Shown here in pieces: positions 53,160 to 62,407 of a stretch of DNA of 64,000 bases. The stretch is taken from the NCBI GenBank assembly GCA_964247055.1, contig OZ176053.1:13392001-13456000 (forward strand), in the 5' to 3' direction. Position 1 is the first letter of the stretch, and every line of letters begins with the position of its first letter. A program made the position numbers and the translations under genes. The DNA comes from Paragordius varius. Lineage: Eukaryota > Nematomorpha. Below the pieces are notes generated by a model. The model ran no database searches and was not told the origin of the DNA. It saw nothing but the letters and a program-made list of their open reading frames with translations.

Positions 53160-54930
53160 ACAAACTCTTTAATATCTGATTTTTAGAGCGATACTTTAAA
53201 AATTAATGTATAATTTAGCATACGACAATAAGCAAGTTAAACTTCCTTAAAAATCGGATATTAGTCGCCGGTAAAGAAAATAATTTTTTATACATTCTCT
53301 TAGTAGTACTACATCAAAATATAGAGATAGTTTGACAAACTCTTTAATATCTGATTTTTAGAGCGATACTACTTAAATTAATGTATAATTTAGCATACGA
53401 CAATAAGCAAGTTAAACATTGTCCTTACAAATCGGATATTGGTCTCCGTGAACAAAACTATTTTTTATACATTCTCTTAGTAAGACTACATCAAAATATA
53501 GAGATAGTTTGACAAACTCTTTCATATCCGATTTTTACAAAGATACTTTTAATATTAATGTATAAAACTAATCGCATCAATACTCAAGTTAAACTTTGTC
53601 CTTAAAAATCGGATATTGGTCACCGGTGAACAAAATTATTTTTTATACATTCTCTTAGTAAGACTACATGAAAATATAGAGATAGTTTGACAAACTCTTT
53701 CATATCCGATTTTTACAACGATACTTTAAAAATTAATGTATAAAACTAGTCGTATCAATACTCAAGTTAAACTTTGTCCTTAAAAATCGGATATTGGTAA
53801 CCAGTGAACAAAATTATTTTTTATACATTCTCTTATTAAGACTACATCAAAATATAGAGATAGTTTGACAAACTCTTTAATATCTGATTTTTAGAGCGAT
53901 ACTTTAAAAATTAATGTATAATTTAGCATACGACAATAAGCAAGTTAAACTTCCTTAAAAATCGGATATTAGTCGCCGGTAAAGAAAATAATTTTTTATA
54001 CATTCTCTTAGTAGTACTACATCAAAATATAGAGATAGTTTGACAAACTCTTTAATATCTGATTTTTAGAGCGATACTTTAAAATTAATGTATAATTTAG
54101 CATACGACAATAAGCAAGTTAAACATTGTCCTTAAAAATCGGATATTGGTCTCCGTGAACAAAACTATTTTTTATACATTCTCTTAGTAAGACTACATCA
54201 AAATATAGAGATAGTTTGACAAACTCTTTCATATCCGATTTTTACAACGATACTTTTAAAATTAATGTATAAAACTAATCGCATCAATACTCAAGTTAAA
54301 CTTTGTCCTTAAAAATCGGATATTGGTCACCGGTGAACAAAATTATTTTTTATACATTCTCTTAGTAAGACTACATGAAAATATAGAGATAGTTTGACAA
54401 ACTCTTTCATATCCGATTTTTACAACGATACTTTTAAAATTAATGTATAAAACTAATCGCATCAATACTCAAGTTAAACTTTGTCCTTAAAAATCGGATA
54501 TTGGTCACCGGTGAACAAAATTATTTTTTATACATTCTCTTATTAAGACTACATCAAAATATAGAGATAGTTGACAAACTCTTTAATATCTGATTTTTAG
54601 AGCGATACTTTAAAAATTAATGTATAATTTACCATACGACAATAGGCAAGTTAAACTTTGTCCTTAAAAATCGGATATTAGTCGCCGGTAAAGAAAATAA
54701 TTTTTATACATTCTCTAAGTAGTACTACATCAAAATATAGAGATAGTTTGACAAACTCTTTAATATCTGATTTTTAGAACGATACTTTAAAAATTAATGT
54801 ATAATTAGCATACGACAATAAGCAGGTTAAACTTTGTCCTTAAAAATCGAATATTGGTCTCCGGTGAACAAAATTATTTTTTATACATTCTCTTATTAAG
54901 ACTACATCAAAATATAGAGATAGTTTGACA
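53160..54930 (+). repeat. Four-monomer A/B units next to the orientation switch
   Basis: ACTTCCTTAAAAATCGG recurs at 53,241 and 53,949, an offset of 708 bp, in the same A-A-B-B/A order as 38.2-41 kb, with GGTCTCCGTGAAC hybrids. The last forward monomer is A-like in its second half and ends at TTTGACAAAC, base 54,933. The preceding ATAATTAGCATACGAC and CAGGTTAAAC copies match those near 41.0 kb and 43.3 kb. Confidence 0.8.
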
Positions 54931-54944
54931 AACCCGGCGACTAA
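54924..54944. other. Orientation-switch junction between satellite arms
   Basis: Forward sequence ends in TTTGACAAAC (54,924-54,933), where TCTTTC would be expected next. Inverted sequence begins with CCGGCGACTAATATCCG (from 54,934), the reverse complement of CGGATATTAGTCGCCGG of a B monomer. The base before CCGG would be A in an intact inverted B, but is C here. The join is therefore blunt, with no shared base and no filler. It cuts the forward monomer in its GTTTGACAAAC dyad and the inverted monomer in the former palindrome. Confidence 0.93.
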
Positions 54945-56271
54945 TATCCGATTTTTAAGGAAGTTTAACTTGCTTATTGTCGTATGCTAAATTATACATT
55001 AATTTTTAAAGTATCGCTCTAAAAATCAGATATTAAAGAGTTTGTCAAACTATCTCGATATTTTGATGTAGTCTTAATAAGAGAATGTATAAAAAATAAT
55101 TTTGTTCACCGGTGACCAATATCCGATTTTTAACGACAACGTTTAACTTGAGTATTGATACGACTAGTTTTATACATTAATTTTTAAAGTATCGTTGTAA
55201 AAATCGGATATGAAAGAGTTTGTCAAACTATCTCTATATTTTCATGTAGTCTTACTAAGAGAATGTATAAAAAATAATTTTGTTCACCGGTGACCAATAT
55301 CCGATTTTTAAGGACAAAGTTTAACTTGAGTATTGATGCGATTAGTTTTATACATTAATTTTAAAAGTATCGTTGTAAAAATCGGATATGAAAGAGTTTG
55401 TCAAACTATCTCTATATTTTGATGTAGTCTTACTAAGAGAATGTATAAAAAATAGTTTTGTTCACCGGTGACCAATATCCGATTTTTGACAAAGTTTAAC
55501 TTGAGTATTGATGCGACTAGTTTTATACATTAATTTTTAAAGTATCGTTGTAAAAATCGGATATGAAAGAGTTTGTCCAACTATCTCTATATTTTGATGT
55601 AGTCTTAATAAGAGAATGTATAAAAAATAATTTTGTTCGAGACCAATATCCGATTTTTAAGGACAAAGTTTAACTTGAGTATTGATGCGATTAGTTTTAT
55701 ACATTAATTTTCAAAGTATCGTTGTAAAAATCGGATATGAAAGAGTTAGTCAAACTATTTCTATATTTTGATGTAGTGTTACTAAAAGAATGTATAAAAA
55801 TAATTTTGTTCACCGGAGACCAATATCCGATTTTTAAGGACAAAGTTTAACTTGCTTATTGTCGTATGCTAAATTATACATTAATTTTTAAAGTATCGCT
55901 CTAAAAATCAGATATTATAGAGTTTGTCAAACTATCTCTATATTTTGATGTAGTCTTAATAAGAGAATGTATAAAAAATAATTTTGTTCACCGATCCCCA
56001 ATATCCGTTTTTTAAGGACAAAGTTTAACTTGAGTATTGATACGACTAGTTTTATGCATTAATTTTTAAAGTATCGTTGTAAAAATCGGATATGAAAGAG
56101 TTTATCAAACTATCTCTATATTTTGATGTAGTCTTACTAAGAGAATGTATAAAAAATAATTTTGTTCACCGGTGACCAATATCCGATTTTTAAGGACAAA
56201 GTTTAACTTGAGTATTGATGCGACTAGTTTTATACATTAATTTTTAAAGTATCCTTGTAAAAATCGGATAT
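54934..56271 (-). repeat. Inverted A/B block
   Basis: About 7-8 monomers in reverse orientation. They include B copies (GGAAGTTTAACTTGCTTATTG and TGTCGTATGCTAAATTATAC), the GTTCGAGACC deletion form (55,635), TTTTTGACAAAGTTTAAC, GTCCAACTATCTC, CTATCTCGATATTTTG and the CCGATCCCCAATATCCG form (near 55,990). Read in reverse complement, the order of these variants matches 34.7-35.8 kb plus elements of 41.4-43.8 kb. The block was therefore copied or inverted from the A/B part of the same array. Confidence 0.85.
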
Positions 56272-56314
56272 TTAATACATTAATTTTTAAAGTATCGTTG
56301 TAAAAATCGGATAT
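56233..56314 (-). repeat. 43-bp partial-monomer join at the AB/A boundary
   Basis: TACATTAATTTTTAAAGTAT occurs at 56,233 and again at 56,276. The monomer between is therefore only 43 bp, and the first copy has TATCCTTG where the second has TATCGTTG. After GGATAT (ending 56,271) the sequence jumps to TTAATACATT instead of continuing GAAAGAG. The join coincides with the change from A/B monomers on the left to A-only monomers on the right, so it is a second rearrangement point in the inverted arm. Confidence 0.85.
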
Positions 56315-56399
56315 GAAAGAGTTTGTCAAACTATCTCTATATTTTGATGTAGTCTTGCTAAGAGAATATATAAAAAATAATTTTGTTCACCGGTGACCA

Positions 56400-57500
56400 A
56401 TATCCGATATTTAAGGACAAAGTTTAATTTGAGTATTGATGCGACTAGTTTAATACATTAATTTTTAAAGTATCGTTGTAAAAATCGGATATGAAAGAGT
56501 TTGGCAAACTATTTCTATATTTTGATGTAGTCTTACTAAGAGAATGTATAAAAAATTATTTTGTTCACCGGTGACCAATATCCGATTTTTAAGGACAAAG
56601 TTTAACTTGAATATTGATGCGACTAGTTTAATACATTAATTTTTAAAGTATCGTTGTAAAAATCGGATATGAAAGAGTTTGTCAAACTATCTCTATATTT
56701 TGATGTAGTCTTGCTAAGAGAATGTATAAAAAATAATTTTGTTCACCGGTGACCAATATCCGATTTTTAAGGACAAAGTTTAACTTGAGTATTGATGCGA
56801 CTAGTTTAATACATTAATTTTTAAAGTATCGTTGTAAAAACCGGATATGAAAGAGTTTGTCAAACTATCTCTATATTTTGATGTAGTCTTACTAAGAGAA
56901 TGTATAAAAAATTATTTTGTTCACCGGTGACCAATATCCGATTTTTAAGGACAAAGTTAACTTGAGTATTGACTAGTTTAATACATTAATTTTTAAAGTA
57001 TCGTTGTAAAAATCGGATATGAAAGAGTTTGGCAAACTATTTCTATATTTTGATGTAGTCTTACTAAGAGAATGTATAAAAAATAATTTTGTTCACCGGT
57101 GACCAATATCCGATTTTTAAGGACAAAGTTTAACTTGAATATTGATGCGACTAGTTTAATACATTAATCTTTAAAGTATCGTTGTAAAAATCGGATATGA
57201 AAGAGTTTGTCAAACTATCTCTATATTTTGATGTAGTCTTGTGAAGAGAATATATAAAAAATAATTTTGTTCACCGGTGACCAATATCCGATTTTTAAGG
57301 ACAAAGTTTAATTTGAGTATTGATGCGACTAGTTTAATACATTAATTTTTAAAGTATCGTTGTAAAAACCGGATATGAAAGAGTTTGTCAAACTATTTCT
57401 ATATTTTGATGTAGTCTTACTAAGAGAATGTATAAAAAATTATTTTGTTCACCGGTGAACAATATCCGATTTTTAAGGACAAAGTTTAACTTGAGTATTG
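56400..57500 (-). repeat. Seven-monomer unit, copy 1 (offset 1,254 bp)
   Basis: TTAACTTGAGTATTGACTAG, a shortened form lacking GATGC, lies at 56,957 and 58,211. GTGAAGAGAATATATAA lies at 57,241 and 58,495. Both offsets are exactly 1,254 bp, seven monomers of 179 bp. GTGAAGAG recurs again at 59,753 (1,258 bp later) and 61,556 (1,803 bp, about ten monomers). The A-only block therefore has its own higher-order structure, different from the 708-bp unit of the A/B part. Confidence 0.8.
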
Positions 57501-57653
57501 ATGCGACTGGTTTAATACCATAATTTTTAAAGTATCGTTGTAAAAATCGGATATGAAAGAGTTTGTCAAACTATCTCTATATTTTGATGTAGTCTTACTA
57601 AGAGAATGTATAAAAAATTATTTTGTTTACCGGTGACCAATATCCGATTTTTA

Positions 57654-58754
57654 AGGACAAAGTTTAATTAGAGTATTGATGCGACTTATTGATTCGACTA
57701 GTTTTATACATTAATTTATAAAGTATCGTTGTAAAAATCGGATATGAAAGAGTTTGGCAAACTATTTCTATATTTTGATGTAGTCTTACTAAGAGAATGT
57801 ATAAAAAATTATTTTGTTCACCGGTGACCAATATCCGATTTTTAAGGACAAAGTTTAACTTGAATATTGATGCGACTAGTTTAATACATTAATTTTTAAA
57901 GTATCGTTGTAAAAATCGGATATGAAAGAGTTTGTCAAACTATCTCTATATTTTGATGTAGTCTTGCTAAGAGAATGTATAAAAAATAATTTTGTTCACC
58001 GGTGACCAATATCCGATTTTTAAGGACAAAGTTTAACTTGAGTATTGATGCGACTAGTTTAATACATTAATTTTTAAAGTATCGTTGTAAAAACCGGATA
58101 TGAAAGAGTTTGTCAAACTAACTCTATATTTTGATGTAGTCTTACTAAGAGAATGTATAAAAAATTTATTTTGTTCACCGGTGACCAATATCCGATTTTT
58201 AAGGACAAAGTTAACTTGAGTATTGACTAGTTGAATACATTAATTTTTAAAGTATCGTTGTAAAAATCGGATATGAAAGAGTTTGGCAAACTATTTCTAT
58301 ATTTTGATGTAGTCTTACTAAGAGAATGTATAAAAAATAATTTTGTTCACCGGTGACCAATATCCGATTTTTAAGGACAAAGTTTAACTTGAATATTGAT
58401 GCGACTAGTTTAATACATTAATCTTTAAAGTATCGTTGTAAAAATCGGATATGAAAGAGTTTGTCAAACTATCTCTATATTTTGATGTAGTCTTGTGAAG
58501 AGAATATATAAAAAATAATTTTGTTCACCGGTGACCAATATCCGATTTTTAAGGACAAAGTTTAATTTGAGTATTGATGCGACTAGTTTAATACATTAAT
58601 TTTTAAAGTATCGTTGTAAAAACCGGATATGAAAGAGTTTGTCAAACTATTTCTATATTTTGATGTAGTCTTACTAAGAGAATGTATAAAAAATTATTTT
58701 GTTCACCGGTGAACAATATCCGATTTTTAAGGACAAAGTTTAACTTGAATATTG
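57654..58754 (-). repeat. Seven-monomer unit, copy 2 (offset 1,254 bp)
   Basis: The partner of 56,400-57,500, with the same shortened TTGACTAG monomer (58,211) and GTGAAGAG monomer (58,495). It differs by GACTAGTTGAATACATT where copy 1 has GACTAGTTTAATACATT. Confidence 0.78.
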
Positions 58755-60359
58755 ATGCGACTAGTTTAATACATTAATCTTTAAAGTATCGTTGTAAAAA
58801 TCGGATATGAAAGAGTTTGTCAAACTATCTCTATATTTTGATGTAGTCTTGCTAAGAGAATATATAAAAAATAATTTTGTTCACCGGTGACCAATATCCG
58901 ATATTTAAGGACAAAGTTTAATTTGAGTATTGATGCGACTAGTTTAATACATTAATTTTTAAAGTATCGTTGTAAAAATCGGATATGAAAGAGTTTGGCA
59001 AACTATTTCTATATTTTGATGTAGTCTTACTAAGAGAATGTATAAAAAATTATTTTGTTCACCGGTGACCAATATCCGATTTTTAAGGACAAAGTTTAAC
59101 TTGAATATTGATGCGACTAGTTTAATACATTAATTTTTAAAGTATCGTTGTAAAAATCGGATATGAAAGAGTTTGTCAAACTATCTCTATATTTTGATGT
59201 AGTCTTGCTAAGAGAATTTATAAAAAATAATTTTGTTCACCGGTGACCAATATCCGATTTTTAAGGATAAAGTTTAACTTGAGTATTGATGCGACTAGTT
59301 TAATACATTAATTTTTAAAGTATCGTTGTAAAAACCGGATATGAAAGAGTTTGTCAAACTATCTCTATATTTTGATGTAGTCTTACTAAGAGAATGTATA
59401 AAAAATTATTTTGTTCACCGGTGACCAATATCCGATTTTTAAGGACAAAGTTAACTTGAGTATTGATGCGACTAGTTTAATACATTAATTTTTAAAGTAT
59501 CGTTGTAAAAATCGGATATGAAAGAGTTTGTCAAACTATCTCTATATTTTGATGTGGTCTTACTAAGAGAATGTATAAAAAATAATTTTGTTCACCGGTG
59601 ACCAATTTTCGATTTTTAAGGACAAAGTTTAACTTGAGTATTGAAGCGAATTATTGATACAACTAGTTTTATACATTAATTTTTAAAGTATCGTTGTAAA
59701 AATCGGATATGAAAGAGTTTGTCAAACTATCTCTATATTTTGATGTAGTCTTGTGAAGAGAATATATAAAAAATAATTTTGTTCACCGGTGACCAATATC
59801 CGATTTTTAAGGACAAAGTTTAATTTGAGTATTGATGCGACTAGTTTAATACATTAATTTTTAAAGTATCGTTGTAAAAATCGGATATGAAAGAGTTTGT
59901 CAAACTATCTCTATATTTTGATGTAGTCTTGCTAAGAGAATGTATAAAAAATAATTTTGTTCACCGGTGACCAATATTCGATTTTTAAGGACAAAGTTTA
60001 ACTTGAGTATTGATGCGACTAGTTTAATACATTAATTTTTAAAGTATCGTTGTAAAAATCGGATATGAAAGAGTTTGTCAAACTATTTCTATATTTTGAT
60101 GTAGTCTTACTAAGAGAATGTATAAAAAATTATTTTGTTCACCGGTGAACAATATCCGATTTTTAAGGACAAAGTTTAACTTGAGTATTGATGCGACTGG
60201 TTTAATACCATAATTTTTAAAGTATCGTTGAAAAAATCGGATATGAAAGAGTTTGTCAAACTATTTCTATATTTTGATGTAGTCTTACTAAGAGAATGTA
60301 TAAAAAATTATTTTGTTCACCGGTGAACAATATCCGATTTTTAAGGACAAAGTTTAACT

Positions 60360-60960
60360 TGAGTATTGATGCGACTGGTTTAATACCATAATTTTTAAAG
60401 TATCGTTGTAAAAATCGGATATGAAAGAGTTTGTCAAACTATCTCTATATTTTGATGTAGTCTTACTAAGAGAATGTATAAAAAATTATTTTGTTTACCG
60501 GTGACCAATATCCGATTTTTAAGGACAAAGTTTAACTAGAGTATTGATGCGACTTATTGATTCGACTAGTTTTATACATTAATTTATAAAGTATCGTTGT
60601 AAAAATCGGATATGAAAGAGTTTGTCAAACTATCTCTATATTTTGATGTAGTCTTGCTAAGAGAATGTATAAAAAATAATTTTGTTCACCGGTGACCAAT
60701 ATCAGATTTTTAAGGACAAAGTTTAACTTGAGTATTGATGCGACTAGTTTAATACATTAATTTTTAAAGTATCGTTGTAAAAATCGGATATGAAAGAGTT
60801 TGTCAAACTATCTCTATATTTTGATGTAGTCTTGCTAAGAGAATATATAAAAAATAATTTTGTTCACCGGTGACCAATATCCGATATTTAAGGACAAAGT
60901 TTAATTTGAGTATTGATGCGACTAGTTTAATACATTAATTTTTAAAGTATCGTTGTAAAA
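60360..60960 (-). repeat. Eight-monomer-spaced duplication, copy 1 (offset 1,447 bp)
   Basis: CTTATTGATTCGACTAG (60,553 and 62,000) and CCGATATTTAAGG (60,881 and 62,328) both recur at exactly 1,447 bp. The stretch includes the 13-bp insertion form, a copy with CCAATATCAGATTTTTA and the CTTGCTAAGAGAATATATAA form. Confidence 0.78.
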
Positions 60961-61806
60961 ATCGGATATGAAAGAGTTTGTCAAACTATCTCTATTTTGA
61001 TGTAGTCTTACTAAGAGAATGTATAAAAAATTATTTTGTTCACCGGTGACCAATATCCGATTTTTAAGGACAAAGTTTAACTTGAGTATTGATGCGACTA
61101 GTTTAATACATTAATTTTTAAAGTATCGTTGTAAAAACCGGATATGAAAGAGTTTGTCAAACTATCTCTATATTTTGATGTAGTCTTACTAAGAGAATGT
61201 ATAAAAAATTATTTTGTTCACCGGTGACCAATATCCGATTTTTAAGGACAAAGTTAACTTGAGTATTGATGCGACTAGTTTAATACATTAATTTTTAAAG
61301 TATCGTTGTAAAAATCGGATATGAAAGAGTTTGTCAAACTATCTCTATATTTTGATGTGGTCTTACTAAGAGAATGTATAAAAAATAATTTTGTTCACCG
61401 GTGACCAATATTCGATTTTTAAGGACAAAGTTTAACTTGAGTATTGAAAGGATTTATTGATACAACTAGTTTTATACATTAATTTTTAAAGTATCGTTGT
61501 AAAAATCGGATATGAAAGAGTTTGTCAAACTATCTCTATATTTTGATGTATTCTTGTGAAGAGAATATATAAAAAATAATTTTGTTCACCGGTGACCAAT
61601 ATCCGATTTTTAAGGACAAAGTTTAATTTGAGTATTGATGCGACTAGTTTAATACATTAATTTTTAAAGTATCGTTGTAAAAATCGGATATGAAAGAGTT
61701 TGTCAAACTATTTCTATATTTTGATGTAGTCTTACTAAGAGAATGTATAAAAAATTATTTTGTTCACCGGTGAACAATATCCGATTTTTAAGGACAAATG
61801 TTAACT

Positions 61807-62407
61807 TGAGTATTGATGCGACTGGTTTAATACCATAATTTTTAAAGTATCGTTGTAAAAATCGGATATGAAAGAGTTTGTCAAACTATCTCTATATTTT
61901 GATGTAGTCTTACTAAGAGAATGTATAAAAAATTATTTTGTTTACCGGTGACCAATATCCGATTTTTAAGGACAAAGTTTAACTAGAGTATTGATGCGAC
62001 TTATTGATTCGACTAGTTTTATACATTAATTTATAAAGTATCGTTGTAAAAATCGGATATGAAAGAGTTTGTCAAACTATCTCTATATTTTGATGTAGTC
62101 TTGCTAAGAGAATGTATAAAAAATAATTTTGTTCACCGGTGACCAATATCAGATTTTTATGGACAAAGTTTAACTTGAGTATTGATGCGACTAGTTTAAT
62201 ACATTAATTTTTAAAGTATCGTTGTAAAAATCGGATATGAAAGAGTTTGTCAAACTATCTCTATATTTTGATGTAGTCTTGCTAAGAGAATATATAAAAA
62301 ATAATTTTGTTCACCGGTGACCAATATCCGATATTTAAGGACAAAGTTTAATTTGAGTATTGATGCGACTAGTTAAATACATTAATTTTTAAAGTATCGT
62401 TGTAAAA
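61807..62407 (-). repeat. Eight-monomer-spaced duplication, copy 2 (offset 1,447 bp)
   Basis: The partner of 60,360-60,960. The CCGATATTTAAGG monomer has a further relative 534 bp on (62,862, as CCAATATTTAAGG), so a three-monomer repeat follows directly. Confidence 0.76.

Larger units (their letters stand above)
1..54933 (+). repeat. 178-bp satellite array, forward arm (about 309 monomers)
   Basis: Uninterrupted head-to-tail copies of one monomer of about 178 bp. Successive starts of the block ATATCCGATTTTT fall 176-179 bp apart (for example 2163 to 2341 and 9669 to 9847), with occasional copies near 191 bp or visibly shortened. Landmarks recurring in almost every copy are ATATCCGATTTTT, AACTAGTCGCATC, AAGTTAAACTTTGTCC, AAAAATCGGATAT, TCACCGGTGA and TTTGACAAAC. 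The array starts before base 1. There is no codon structure and stops are frequent in every frame. No other sequence interrupts it. Tandem satellites of this size typically occupy centromeric or pericentromeric heterochromatin; that location is an inference here. The + label is arbitrary. I do not recognise the family, and no species assignment is possible from the sequence alone. Confidence 0.98.
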
